A stretch of DNA of 64,000 nucleotides from an uncultured Verrucomicrobia subdivision 3 bacterium (GTDB lineage: Bacteria > Verrucomicrobiota > Verrucomicrobiia > Limisphaerales > UBA11358): NCBI GenBank assembly GCA_903858275.1, contig CAIOIC010000136.1:62001-126000 (forward strand), in the 5' to 3' direction. Positions 1-8,998 of the stretch are shown here, piece after piece. The position numbers and the translations under genes were made by a program. Each line of letters opens with the position of its first letter. Position 1 is the stretch's first letter. Below the pieces are notes generated by a model. It was not told where the DNA came from and searched no databases. It worked only from the letters and a program-made list of their open reading frames with translations.

Positions 1-667
1 CGATGCGTCGCGCCGCAGTCAGCGCCTCGTCGAGGCACATGTGCGTTGGATGTGGTTTGTGGCGCAGCGCATCCAGCACGGCGATTTCCACGCCGCGGAT
101 TTTTTCCATGGTGTCGTCGGGGATTTCTTTGCAGTCGCTCAAATAGGCGAGGCGCTTGATGCCGTTTTGCTCAAAGAGAAAGCCAGTGGCCGTCATTCGT
201 CCGTGTGGCAAATCGAACGGCGTGATTTTCAAGTCGCCGATTTCAAACGATCCCGTGATGATCCGTTCTTCCGGCATGAAATAGCCTTTCGGCCACGGGC
301 CTTGGTGAAACGCATAAACGAATACGCGCCGCAGATGAACCATCGTTTCCTCGGTCGCGTAAATCGGCAATGTTTTGCCGCCGCGCAGGTCGCAGAAGCG
401 CCGGCAATCATCCATGCCGAGAATGTGGTCGGCATGCGCATGGGTAACCAGCACGGCGTCGAGGTGGTTTATTTTTTCCCGTAAACATTGGAGTCGAAAT
501 TCTGGCGGGGTGTCCACTACGAGCTTCACTTCGTCCGTGGCGATGTAGATGGCTGGGCGCGTGCGCCAATTCTTGGGGTTGGCCAGATATTCCGGCGGAT
601 AATCGACGCCGATTAGCGGCACGCCCTGCGATGTGCCGCTGCCGAGAAAGGTGAATTCAAACGCCAT
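1..667 (-). CDS. MBL-fold metallo-hydrolase (partial, C-terminus off the window)
   Basis: Read on the reverse strand from the ATG at 667, the frame stays open to the window edge, so the C-terminus is missing. The protein begins [20 protein letters not shown], the typical first strand of the PhnP/phosphoribosyl cyclic phosphodiesterase-type metallo-beta-lactamase fold. The metal-binding HxHxDH motif is present as HAHADH at residues 76-81. A later PHG histidine and a YLSDCKE aspartate fit the remaining metal ligands. It is probably a cytoplasmic phosphodiesterase or related hydrolase, but the substrate cannot be told. It is divergent from recN, with 60 bases between the two starts, so they probably share a promoter region. 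Confidence 0.88.
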   Translation of the reverse strand, partial: MAFEFTFLGSGTSQGVPLIGVDYPPEYLANPKNWRTRPAIYIATDEVKLVVDTPPEFRLQCLREKINHLDAVLVTHAHADHILGMDDCRRFCDLRGGKTLPIYATEETMVHLRRVFVYAFHQGPWPKGYFMPEERIITGSFEIGDLKITPFDLPHGRMTATGFLFEQNGIKRLAYLSDCKEIPDDTMEKIRGVEIAVLDALRHKPHPTHMCLDEALTAARRI

Positions 668-727
668 GTGTGTTTTTTTCTTTTACCGAGCGCCGCGAAC
701 CGCTCAAATATGCCGACGAATGTAGCC

Positions 728-2383
728 ATGTTGACGACGCTGCGCATTAAAAACCTTGCACTCGTGAGCGACCTGACGCTGGAACTCCAGCCTGGGTGCA
801 ACGCCATCACTGGCGAAACCGGCGCGGGCAAATCCATCATTCTTGGCGCGCTGAATCTTGTCCTTGGTGAACGCGCGGACCGCACCCTGATCCGCAGCGG
901 CGAGGAAAGCTGCTCGGTCGAGGCGGTGTTTGACGTAAGGAAGCTTCGGACGCCGCTGAAAAGTTTTCTGGAAGAGAACGGCTTGGAGCCATGCGAGGAT
1001 AGCCAGCTTGTCCTCAAGCGCACTTTCACCAGCGCCGGAACCAATCGCCAGTTTATCAACGGTTCGCCCACGACCCTCGCCACGCTCGCCGCGCTCGGCG
1101 AATCGCTGGTGGATATGCACGGCCCACATGATCATCAGTCGCTGCTGCATCCGGCGAAGCAGCTTTTGATTTTGGATGCGTTCGGAAAACTGGAAAGCCA
1201 GCGCGAAGCCTTTGCCGAGCTCGTCCGCCGCCGCGCCGAGCTTCTGGCAGAAAAGTCCGCGCTCATCGTGGACGAAAAAACCTACGCGCAGCAGCTTGAT
1301 TTGCTCCGCTTTCAGGTGCAGGAGATTTCTGCGGCTCGCCTGAAGGAAGGCGAGGATGCCGAAGTGGAAGTTGAATTTCATCGCGCCAGCAACGCGGCAA
1401 AGCTGCTCCAACTGAGTCAGACCGCGCTCGAAGCCTTGAGCGAGAGCGAGAGTTCGCTGCTCACGCAATCCGGCGTGGTCGGGCGCGTGCTCACGGAACT
1501 TCAGCGAGTGGATGCCGGGGCCGCGAGCCTGGTCGAGACGCATGCGCAGGTCAGTGAATCATTGCGTGAGTTGCAGTCCGCCGTTTCGCATTACGCCGAC
1601 AAGGTGGACGTGGATCCGGCTCGGCTGGCGGAACTGGAGGAGCGGCTGAATCTGCTGAACACGCTCAAGCGCAAATACGGCGCGACCATCGCGGAAGTCA
1701 TCGCCTTCGGTGACGAGGTGAAGCGTAAATTACAATCACTTGAAAGCCGCGACGCGGAACTTGCCCGGCTGAATGCGGCATTGGAAAAGCTTGATGCCGA
1801 GCTATTGGTAACCGGTAAAAAACTTTCCGCGGCGCGCAGGAAAATCATTCCGCAATTGGCCAAAGCGGTGGGCAAACAGCTTGATGATTTGGGTTTCAAG
1901 CAGAGCAAGTATGATGTGGCAATCAGTAGTGCTGTCGAATTGTCAGCTTCGGGTATGGATGTGATCGAATTCCAGTTCGCCCCCAACCTCGGCGAGCCGG
2001 CCAAATCGTTGCGGGCAATTGCTTCGAGCGGTGAAATGGCGCGGGTGATGCTGGCTTTGAAAACGGTGCTGGCAGCGGAAGACGAGATTCCTGTTTTAGT
2101 TTTTGATGAAGTTGACGCCAACGTCGGCGGCGAGACGGCCAATGCGGTGGGTGACAAGATGAAGCAGATTGCTGCGAAGCGTCAGGTGTTTTGCATCACG
2201 CATCTACCGCAGGTCGCGGCGCCGGCGGACGCGCATTATGTTGTCACAAAGCAGGTGGTCAATGGCCGGACGGTTTCCGAGATAAAGCTGCTGGATAAAA
2301 AGTCTCGTATCACCGAACTGGCGCGAATGCTTGGCGGTCAGAGTGACGCGGCCCGCAAACATGCCGAAGCGTTGTTGAAATAA
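728..2383 (+). CDS. recN: DNA repair protein RecN
   Basis: RecN is an SMC-like ATPase that acts in recombinational repair of double-strand breaks. The 551-residue length is normal for the family. I chose the ATG at 728 because the product then starts MLTTLRIKNLALVSD, the conserved RecN opening; upstream in-frame starts at 668 and 710 only add an unrelated leader. The Walker A motif GETGAGKS lies at residues 29-36. A central coiled-coil region rich in Leu, Glu and Arg follows. The C-terminal half has the ABC signature region (SSGEMARVMLAL), Walker B (VLVFDEVDANVGG) and the switch histidine (ITHLPQVAA). Confidence 0.97.
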   Translation: MLTTLRIKNLALVSDLTLELQPGCNAITGETGAGKSIILGALNLVLGERADRTLIRSGEESCSVEAVFDVRKLRTPLKSFLEENGLEPCEDSQLVLKRTFTSAGTNRQFINGSPTTLATLAALGESLVDMHGPHDHQSLLHPAKQLLILDAFGKLESQREAFAELVRRRAELLAEKSALIVDEKTYAQQLDLLRFQVQEISAARLKEGEDAEVEVEFHRASNAAKLLQLSQTALEALSESESSLLTQSGVVGRVLTELQRVDAGAASLVETHAQVSESLRELQSAVSHYADKVDVDPARLAELEERLNLLNTLKRKYGATIAEVIAFGDEVKRKLQSLESRDAELARLNAALEKLDAELLVTGKKLSAARRKIIPQLAKAVGKQLDDLGFKQSKYDVAISSAVELSASGMDVIEFQFAPNLGEPAKSLRAIASSGEMARVMLALKTVLAAEDEIPVLVFDEVDANVGGETANAVGDKMKQIAAKRQVFCITHLPQVAAPADAHYVVTKQVVNGRTVSEIKLLDKKSRITELARMLGGQSDAARKHAEALLK

Positions 2384-2444
2384 AATCTGCCGGCGGGCGG
2401 GGACAAATTCAGGTGGATCAGTTTTTCAGCTTTCTCATACCGCC

Positions 2445-4664
2445 TTAGTTCTTAGCCAGCGTTTGCCGACGATACCAACTTATCAAGCTGATGACGGTCA
2501 ACCCGACGCAGTTCCAGGCGAACCAGTCGCCATGACGATGGTAATAGGTGGAAGGGCGTTCGGTTGCCAAGGGAATCTCACTCGTCATGGCCCCGCGTCC
2601 GTGGATGCTTCCTGTTGGATCAGTGAACAGTTGTTGCATGCGGCCATGTGAATCTATCAGGCAGGTGACGCCGTTGTTCGCGCAGCGGATAATCGGCAAA
2701 TTATTTTCCACGGCGCGGAAGACTGAGGCGGCGGCATGCTGCCACTGCTCGGAACTCTCGCCGAACCAGCCGTCATTGGTCAGGTTGAACAGAAAATCAG
2801 TGTCAGCCGTCGCGGCATCGCGCCCTAGTCGCGGGAAGATGTCTTCAAAGCAGATGAGCGGCGAGGCTTTAACCAGATGGCTATGATTTGGTTTCACAGT
2901 GCCGTTGGTTCCAACGAGCGTGATGACTTGGCTGGAAACATCAGGCGCGGCAGTTTGAATCTCAAACTGAGCCGCCTTGTCGCCCGCTGTCCAGCCGCCG
3001 GTGATGGGCGTGAACCATTTCAGGAACGGCAACCATTTCGCGAGCGGAACATACTCGCCAAAAATGACCAGTTGGCGTTTGTGATAACTCTGCCGCCAGC
3101 GGCCGTCCGGGCTGATGAGAAAGGCGGAATTGAAAAAATTCGTCGCGCGTGGCGAAAACCCGACATCATCCGCATTAAGCACCAGCCAGACTTGGTTGGA
3201 GCGGACAAATTGATTGATGGCTTTGTAAATCGCTTCATCCACGGACGGCACGGCGGATTCCGGCCAAAGCAGCAGATCGGTTTTGTTGGTTAGTGCGCGC
3301 TGCGACAGGGCCAGTAGTTCCGTAAAGCGCTTTGTGTCTTCGCTGGACGACCAGATCAAAGTTTGCGGCACGCTGGGTTGAATGGTGGTGACGCGAAAAG
3401 TATTCTCCGGCGGCGCCTCGCGGTTCATCCAAAAAAATCCGCCAACATAGCAAAAGACCATCACCGTCATGGGCACCACAATTTCAGCCTGCCAAACAAA
3501 CCGGCGGGTCGGATTTTTCAAAACCATCCGCACGGCGGAAAACAGCGCGAGCGAAAACCAGACGACGAGAAACGACACGCCGTAAACGCCGGTCACCGCC
3601 GCAATTTGAATGAGCGGGATGATTTTGAATTGCGAGACGCCGATAAAATTCCAGGGAAAGCCGCTGAACAGCCAGCCGCGCAAAAATTCCAGCGAGACCC
3701 ATGCGGCCGCGCCCAGCAGCGTCCAAAGCATTCGGCTAGTCCAAGTCGCGTGGATCGTGGATCGCGAATCATGAATCGCAACCAGCCAGACCCATGCCCC
3801 CGGATACAAAGCAAGATAAGCGCACAGCGAAATCCAGCCCAGAATGGGAAAGCCGGTGACGGGAATCTCGAGAAGCCACACCAGCGAGGCGAGCCAGAAT
3901 GCGAGTCCGGTGACATAGCCGACGCGCCAGCGATCCGCGCCGCTTTTTCCCTGCGCCGCGAGCAACATCAGCGCCGGGGCGACCCACGCAAAGCCGGCAA
4001 AGCTGAAATTTGGAAATGAACTGGCCAGTAAAAGTCCAGCGATGATGGCGACGAGATAGCCACTGTCCCAGAAAAGTTCTTTGACGACACTTTTGGCTAC
4101 GGCGGTTGCGGAGAAGTTCTCGCAGAAGGTCGGGCCAAGTCGGGTGCATTTGGCCGCTTCGCGCAGCACGCGCTGGCTGGCGTTGACGATCACCGCCTGC
4201 CGCGATCCGCGCCAGACAGCGAAATCAGCGCTGGAATTTCCAGCGTAGTCAAAGCCGCGTTCGCCGAATTTATTGGTGAGCACGCGAAGTTTGTTTTCGC
4301 TGCGCAGATTGGTTTGGCCGTCGCTGGCCAGGACTTCATCGAACAGGCCGATGTGGTTGGCGACTGGTTGCGCCATTTTCATATCCGACGCCGTTGCCAA
4401 AATGATTTTTCGTCCGTTTTTTTTCTCTTCATGGAGCCAGGCGAGAAATCGTTGATGGTAGGGCAGGGTGGCGGGATCAATCTGGACGCGTTCTGCCAGT
4501 TTCTGCTTTAGATAAGCCCGTCCGCGTGTCCACCAGAATAGGATTTGAAAAATCGCGAGCGGGTTCCGCCGCAGCCGGCGGGAGAGCGACTCCCACATCA
4601 TGTCGGTGCGGATGAGCGTGCCGTCGAGGTCAACGACGAGCGGGACGTTTTGGTTGTCAGCCAT
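2445..4664 (-). CDS. lnt: HAD-family phosphatase domain fused to apolipoprotein N-acyltransferase (Lnt)
   Basis: This is a 739-residue two-domain protein. Residues about 1-200 are a haloacid-dehalogenase domain: motif I is VVDLDGTLIRTD near residue 10, followed by ILATASD and an FDYAGNSSAD motif. It closely resembles the HAD domain usually fused to UbiA-type prenyltransferases. The rest is a multi-pass membrane region followed by the nitrilase-fold domain of Lnt, which adds the third acyl chain to lipoproteins in the inner membrane. The catalytic triad is visible: Glu in LLLWPESAVPS, Lys in YHKRQLVIFGEYVP and Cys in PLICFEDIFP. The start at 4664 puts the HAD motif at the N-terminus; the frame runs further upstream, but only as low-complexity sequence that overlaps the divergent gene's upstream region. 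The fusion itself is unusual for Lnt. Confidence 0.92.
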   Translation of the reverse strand: MADNQNVPLVVDLDGTLIRTDMMWESLSRRLRRNPLAIFQILFWWTRGRAYLKQKLAERVQIDPATLPYHQRFLAWLHEEKKNGRKIILATASDMKMAQPVANHIGLFDEVLASDGQTNLRSENKLRVLTNKFGERGFDYAGNSSADFAVWRGSRQAVIVNASQRVLREAAKCTRLGPTFCENFSATAVAKSVVKELFWDSGYLVAIIAGLLLASSFPNFSFAGFAWVAPALMLLAAQGKSGADRWRVGYVTGLAFWLASLVWLLEIPVTGFPILGWISLCAYLALYPGAWVWLVAIHDSRSTIHATWTSRMLWTLLGAAAWVSLEFLRGWLFSGFPWNFIGVSQFKIIPLIQIAAVTGVYGVSFLVVWFSLALFSAVRMVLKNPTRRFVWQAEIVVPMTVMVFCYVGGFFWMNREAPPENTFRVTTIQPSVPQTLIWSSSEDTKRFTELLALSQRALTNKTDLLLWPESAVPSVDEAIYKAINQFVRSNQVWLVLNADDVGFSPRATNFFNSAFLISPDGRWRQSYHKRQLVIFGEYVPLAKWLPFLKWFTPITGGWTAGDKAAQFEIQTAAPDVSSQVITLVGTNGTVKPNHSHLVKASPLICFEDIFPRLGRDAATADTDFLFNLTNDGWFGESSEQWQHAAASVFRAVENNLPIIRCANNGVTCLIDSHGRMQQLFTDPTGSIHGRGAMTSEIPLATERPSTYYHRHGDWFAWNCVGLTVISLISWYRRQTLAKN

Positions 4665-4724
4665 GTCGCCGCTATGCTGACGGATTGAGTTGGCCGCTGG
4701 CAAGACTTCTACTACGCTGTCGCG

Positions 4725-6266
4725 GTGAAATTTAGCCTGCGATATCCGTTCTGGGTGTTCGGACTGGTGCTGCTGTGGCGCGTGGCGCTGCTGGTTTTCA
4801 CCGCCCAGCCGATACCGGCTAACGATGCGTTTTTCTTCGACGGGCCGGTGGTCAACTACCTGTTGAACGGGCATTACATCAACCCGGCGGCGGCAGAGGT
4901 GATGCAGATTTCCGGTCGGCAGGTGTATTCAGCCTACCCGCCGTTATATCAGGCCGTCCTGTGCGTCTGGATGATGGTTTTCGGCACCAGCGCGCTGGCG
5001 GCAATGTGGCTGCATTTGGTTTTGTTCGCGGTGTCAGGCTGCCTTGTTCTGGCGATCATTAAGAAACTGTTTCCCCCGTTGATGAGCTTGGCTCCGGCGC
5101 TGGTGTTTTTCTTCGGCATGACCTTCATGGACCGCCCGGATGATTTGGGGCACACGCTGGGTTTGCTTTCCTTGTGGCTGGTGGCGCGCTTGATTTCCGG
5201 TCAAGGTTCATGGCCGACATCGGTCGCCCTGGCGGCCGCTTTATCCAGCGCGCTGTATTCATCGGTGATGGTAGGCACGGTGTATTTCGGAATGGGCTTT
5301 CTGGCGGTAACCGTGACTTGGTGGTTTCGGCGACGGCTTGCGATGTTTATCCCGTTTGTGGCGACAGCAGGTTTATTTGTCGCGGTCACGTCGGCAATCG
5401 CTGTGTTTGAGCCGGTTTGGTGGCAGGGTTTTTTAGAGAATTCCGCACAAACACCCATTCGCACCCTTGGCATCCGCGCACCGCACCTGATGGATATTCT
5501 CAAGCTCATTCGCACCGCGCCGCTGTTCCTGCTCGCGGCGGCACTGCTGCCGTTCGTGCTATCGCGTTACCGGCGGCTGAGCTTTGAACCGTGGTTGGCG
5601 CTGTTGGCGGGAGTGTTTCTGATGGGACTCGTCACGCTGGTGGCGACGATGACGGTCATTTCGCCTGACTACACCACTTACCTCTTGTTCGCACAGGTCA
5701 TCCTGGCGGTCGGAATGCTGGTGCTGGTGGAAAAACTTCAGCCCGACTTCAAGCGTTCTATGCGTCTGGCCTTGGTGGCGTGCGCGTTGCTGATTTCCAT
5801 CCGGTTCATTGGCATGACGACTTGGGGCGCGGCTTGTGCGTGGAAAAACAGCTATGGCCACACGCAAGCGACCTTGCGGGCGGAACTGGCGCCGTTCAAC
5901 CAAACCAACCTGCCGGTCATCATTTCTTCGCCGTATCTGTATCAAGCTTTCAATGTGGGCACCCGACGCCCGATTCATTTCGACTGGTATTACAACCATG
6001 CCACCGCGGCGACGCAGTCCGACCTGGCCAAGCTGATTGTGCTGCGCCCGCCGAAGCTGGTGCTGACGCAGTTTGATTATTATCGTTCCGTGCTGCCGTT
6101 GCTGAACCGGCTGCGGCAACAGCCCGAACTGGTGATGGTGCGGGTGCGGGATTTTGCCCGAGTGCGGACGCCGGACTCAATCCCCTCGCTGCAACGCGTG
6201 GTGCAGCATATTTCCTGGGCGCCGGTGATTGTGGATTTGGACTGGAAAAAACCGCCTACGCCTTGA
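4725..6266 (+). CDS. Multi-pass membrane protein, GT-C glycosyltransferase-like
   Basis: The protein has 513 residues, a GTG start and roughly ten or more hydrophobic segments. After the first membrane segment comes a loop with ANDAFFFDGPVVNYLLNG, an acidic first periplasmic loop like that of GT-C polyprenyl-phosphate-dependent glycosyltransferases (ArnT/PMT type). The short soluble C-terminus carries many basic residues. I do not recognise a specific family, so the glycosyltransferase role is only inferred from topology and the acidic loop. It is divergent from the HAD-Lnt gene with 60 bases between starts, and its 3' end overlaps the convergent DUF4202 gene by 11 bases. Confidence 0.7.
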   Translation: MKFSLRYPFWVFGLVLLWRVALLVFTAQPIPANDAFFFDGPVVNYLLNGHYINPAAAEVMQISGRQVYSAYPPLYQAVLCVWMMVFGTSALAAMWLHLVLFAVSGCLVLAIIKKLFPPLMSLAPALVFFFGMTFMDRPDDLGHTLGLLSLWLVARLISGQGSWPTSVALAAALSSALYSSVMVGTVYFGMGFLAVTVTWWFRRRLAMFIPFVATAGLFVAVTSAIAVFEPVWWQGFLENSAQTPIRTLGIRAPHLMDILKLIRTAPLFLLAAALLPFVLSRYRRLSFEPWLALLAGVFLMGLVTLVATMTVISPDYTTYLLFAQVILAVGMLVLVEKLQPDFKRSMRLALVACALLISIRFIGMTTWGAACAWKNSYGHTQATLRAELAPFNQTNLPVIISSPYLYQAFNVGTRRPIHFDWYYNHATAATQSDLAKLIVLRPPKLVLTQFDYYRSVLPLLNRLRQQPELVMVRVRDFARVRTPDSIPSLQRVVQHISWAPVIVDLDWKKPPTP

Positions 6267-6828
6267 GCGCACGCTGGATAAGATTCATTTCCCGCTCGCC
6301 AAAATTCAACTTCAGCGCCTCGGCGCGCCCCGCTTCGGTCATTTTCTCCCAGGATTTGCGGACGGCGTTGATCATCTTTTCCTCCTCGCTTTTCGCGGCG
6401 AGCGCGGCGAATTGGAATTCCAGAAACACCAGGCACAGCGCGTCTTCCAGCACGCGGCCTTCGGGGCTGGCGGGGAAATCTTTCTTGAGATTCAAATCCT
6501 GGACGCGGCCGATGGTTTCCTCGTCATAGCCGACCTCGCGCAGAATCGCGCCGGACTTGTCCGCGTGGAACCTCTTCAGGTCGGCGCGCCATTTCAGGTA
6601 GCCGGCGCGGGTCATGGGGTAACGGTCGCGCGGGCTTTCCCAGCGGCAGATGTGCTGGCAGCGCGCGGCGAGGCGGAGCGCTTCGCCAGCGTCCGGGCAG
6701 AGTTTCAAAACCCAGTCCGTGAGCCGCTGCGCGTAGAGCAGTTCGCGCGGCTGGCCGTTTTCCGAATTGGGGTCGCGGGAATTCTCCGCATCGAAGCGGC
6801 GGAGGGCGGACTGAAATGTTTCGTTCAC
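6256..6828 (-). CDS. DUF4202 family protein
   Basis: The sequence matches the DUF4202 family as I remember it: YAQRLTDWVLKL, then RLAARCQHICRWE, RDRYPMTRAGYLKWR and a C-terminal EDALCLVFLEFQF block. The many conserved His, Arg and Asp residues, including AARCQHICRWE, hint at a metal-dependent HD-like hydrolase, but no activity is established. I chose the GTG at 6828 because the product then begins VNETFQSALRRFD, as family members do. The longer frame starts with TTG at 6876 and runs into the terminator hairpin of the upstream gene. It is soluble and about 190 residues long. Confidence 0.82.
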   Translation of the reverse strand: MNETFQSALRRFDAENSRDPNSENGQPRELLYAQRLTDWVLKLCPDAGEALRLAARCQHICRWESPRDRYPMTRAGYLKWRADLKRFHADKSGAILREVGYDEETIGRVQDLNLKKDFPASPEGRVLEDALCLVFLEFQFAALAAKSEEEKMINAVRKSWEKMTEAGRAEALKLNFGEREMNLIQRALKA

Positions 6829-6869
6829 CCGTTGATTTTTTCCGATGCGGGGAAAATTGCAAGTGCCGG

Positions 6870-6906
6870 AAAACAAAAACGCGCCGCCGTTCGGGCCGGC
6901 GGCGCG
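6870..6906 (-). terminator. Rho-independent terminator after the YlbF-family gene
   Basis: On the reverse strand a 10-bp GC-rich stem (arms 6897-6906 and 6880-6889, 7-nt loop) is followed directly by TTTTTGTTT. It lies 17 bases beyond the stop codon of the gene at 6923-7327, as expected for an intrinsic terminator of that gene. Confidence 0.85.
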
Positions 6907-6922
6907 CTGTGTTAAATGGATT

Positions 6923-7327
6923 TCAGTGGCTGTGGCAGCCGCAGCCTTCGTGGTTGCCGCAGGAGCTTTCGAGGTCTTCCGCTGTCGGCAGGCGGTTTAG
7001 TTCGATCGTCTTCTTGACGTGCTTCTGAACGCGGTGCTGGAGATCGTGCATTTCTTCCTGCGCGTCGAGAAAGCCGCTCGCCACGGGGTTTTTCAGCAGT
7101 GCGTCGCGTTCTTTTTCAAACGCGGAGATTTCTGTCGGTTCCAGGGTCTGGCCGCTGTGCTGTTTTTCCTGGAGCGCCTGGCCTTTGCTCATCAGGCCTT
7201 CATACGCGCCGCGCGCGCTGGCGTCGGCCAGAAAGGTGTCAATGCGCTGCTTGATGCCGCCCGACTGGATGTGTTCGATGAGGGCTTCGCAGAGTTCGCG
7301 TGTTTTGGTATCAACTTTGGTGGACAT
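6923..7327 (-). CDS. YlbF/YmcA (Com_YlbF) family protein with Cys/His-rich tail
   Basis: The protein has 134 residues and is mostly helical, with the YlbF-type pattern ALIEHIQSGGIKQRIDTFLADASARGAYEGLM followed by EKERDALLKNPVASGFLDAQEEM. In Bacillus such proteins form a complex that affects RNA processing and competence; here the role is unknown. The tail CGNHEGCGCHSH could bind metal or an Fe-S cluster, as reported for the Bacillus YlbF/YmcA/YaaT complex, but that is inference. I chose the ATG at 7327 (MSTKVDTKTREL) over an in-frame upstream start that would add 13 unrelated residues. A strong terminator follows the gene. Confidence 0.85.
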   Translation of the reverse strand: MSTKVDTKTRELCEALIEHIQSGGIKQRIDTFLADASARGAYEGLMSKGQALQEKQHSGQTLEPTEISAFEKERDALLKNPVASGFLDAQEEMHDLQHRVQKHVKKTIELNRLPTAEDLESSCGNHEGCGCHSH

Positions 7328-7472
7328 AATAATTTTTTGTGCCGCGCAATAAACCACAACTCGCACGAAAAAGCAAATGCCAACGTTGGCGCGGATGGCT
7401 TGCAGTATTGGGAGACTTTAAATGGGGCTTTTTGGTGGGGAATTCCTTGGAGCTTTGTAGCCTATCCTCATG

Positions 7473-7763
7473 TTAGAAAACAGGGTCATCTTTCTTTTTT
7501 GTTAGCCAAATCCAAACTCCCAAAAGGCTGTTGAAAAGCAACAAAACCAAAAAAGCTCCGAACAAGCGAAACAATGTTCCTCTACATTCCAGCAAAGCTG
7601 GCATAATCCAAGACTCAATCCCATCTGGAAAGTGATTGTCATGCTTGCCAAAATATAAAATAACGCCAAACACACGATTGAAACCCTGAAAAGACATAAG
7701 AATTCCGTAGAGCGCAATCAATAGATTGCCGCCAAGCCAAATAAAAAGTGTGTGCTTTTTCAT
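7473..7763 (-). CDS. Small two-pass membrane protein, unknown function
   Basis: The product has 96 residues, starting MKKHTLFIWLGGNLLIALYG, with one hydrophobic helix near the N-terminus (about residues 6-25) and a second near residues 65-88, ending in a charged WLTKKKDDPVF tail. The segment is visibly richer in A and T than its neighbours, which may reflect transferred or poorly conserved DNA. I do not recognise a family. Intact reading frame and membrane pattern support a real gene, but no neighbour explains it. Confidence 0.55.
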   Translation of the reverse strand: MKKHTLFIWLGGNLLIALYGILMSFQGFNRVFGVILYFGKHDNHFPDGIESWIMPALLECRGTLFRLFGAFLVLLLFNSLLGVWIWLTKKKDDPVF

Positions 7764-7862
7764 CGTGGTGCGACTGCCGCCTAACAGTTAATGGACGATG
7801 CCCTGTTCAGCCTATCCTTTTTCCACTGTCGAATGGATTCAGGTTGTAGATTTTTTCCGTCA

Positions 7863-8990
7863 TCAATCGCCCAGACAGGTTCCCACCCGGCGCGCGGTTT
7901 TCACCCAGGAATGGTCCACCGGAACCACCTTGCGTTTGCCGGCAACTTTTTCCAGCGGCACCGGTTCCGTGCCGTCACCGCGTGCAGCCACCATCACGCC
8001 GTAGTGTTCCTCCTCGATGAGGTCGGTCGCCGCGCTGCCGAGGCGCGTGGCCAATATGCGGTCCGCCGCGCAGGGCGTGCCGCCGCGCTGGACATAGCCG
8101 AGAATCGTCACGCGGGATTCCAGATGGGTGAGTTCCTCCAGTTGCTTGGCCAGCCGCATCGTGTTGCCCTGATGGCGGACATCGAGCGTGGCGAGTTCGA
8201 TCTTGGCTTCCTTCTTGTCGTGCAGGGTCCGGGCGCGGTCGAGTTTTTTCTCGGCGGCGGCAAAGGCGCGGGCGTCGTCCCGGCTCATCGCGCCTTCGGC
8301 CACGGCCACGATGCTGAAATTGGTTCCGCTCCGGCTGCGGCGGCGGATGGCTTCGGCAATTTTCTCCACGTTGTAGGGAATTTCGGGAATGAGAATCACA
8401 TCTGCTCCGCCCGCAATGCCCGCGCCGAGGGTGAGCCAGCCGGCGCGATGGCCCATGATTTCCGCCACGATGATGCGGTGGTGGCTGTGGGCGGTGCTGT
8501 GCAGCCGGTCGAGCGTGTCGGTGGCGATGTCCAGCGCGGTGGCAAAACCAAAGGTGGCGTCGGTCAGGCCCACGTCATTGTCAATCGTCTTGGGCAGGGT
8601 GATGACGTTCAAGCCGGCCTGCTTGAGGCGGAGGGCGTTTTTCTGCGTGCCGCCGCCGCCGAGGCAGACGACGCAATCAAGTCCCCATTTTTTGTAATTC
8701 TCCTTGATGACCTCGGTCATGTCCTTGGTGCGGCCGTCAATGACCATGCGGTGTGGCTTGTCGCGGCTGGTGCCGAGAATGGTGCCGCCCACGGTGAGGA
8801 TGCCGGCGAGGGTGGACTTGTCGAGCTTGAGCCGGCGGTTTTCAACGAGGCCGCGGAAGCCGTCGCGGAAGCCGATGATTTCCATGCCGTAGCTGATGGC
8901 GGATTTTCCGACGCCGCGGATGGCGGCGTTGAGGCCGGGGCTGTCGCCGCCAGCGGTGAGGATGCCGATGCGTTTGATTTTATTTCCCAT
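7863..8990 (-). CDS. pfkA: 6-phosphofructokinase
   Basis: This glycolytic enzyme phosphorylates fructose 6-phosphate. It has 375 residues from the ATG at 8990, giving [20 protein letters not shown]; the longer frame would overlap the upstream gene. Recognisable PFK blocks are [23 protein letters not shown], the [17 protein letters not shown] block and [12 protein letters not shown]. Two features matter for the phosphate donor. The usual GGDGS/T turn reads LGGGGTQKN, so the Mg-ATP-contacting Asp is Gly. The Lys before TIDND is the residue seen in PPi-type and mixed enzymes. Donor specificity is therefore uncertain. It is 8 bases downstream of the YfhO-type gene, probably cotranscribed. Confidence 0.93.
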   Translation of the reverse strand: MGNKIKRIGILTAGGDSPGLNAAIRGVGKSAISYGMEIIGFRDGFRGLVENRRLKLDKSTLAGILTVGGTILGTSRDKPHRMVIDGRTKDMTEVIKENYKKWGLDCVVCLGGGGTQKNALRLKQAGLNVITLPKTIDNDVGLTDATFGFATALDIATDTLDRLHSTAHSHHRIIVAEIMGHRAGWLTLGAGIAGGADVILIPEIPYNVEKIAEAIRRRSRSGTNFSIVAVAEGAMSRDDARAFAAAEKKLDRARTLHDKKEAKIELATLDVRHQGNTMRLAKQLEELTHLESRVTILGYVQRGGTPCAADRILATRLGSAATDLIEEEHYGVMVAARGDGTEPVPLEKVAGKRKVVPVDHSWVKTARRVGTCLGD

Positions 8991-8998
8991 GCCGGTTT

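Noticed and set aside
41-484. 147-codon frame on the plus strand at the left edge
   Set aside because: It is antisense to the clear MBL-fold gene, which has its metal-binding motif and start codon.
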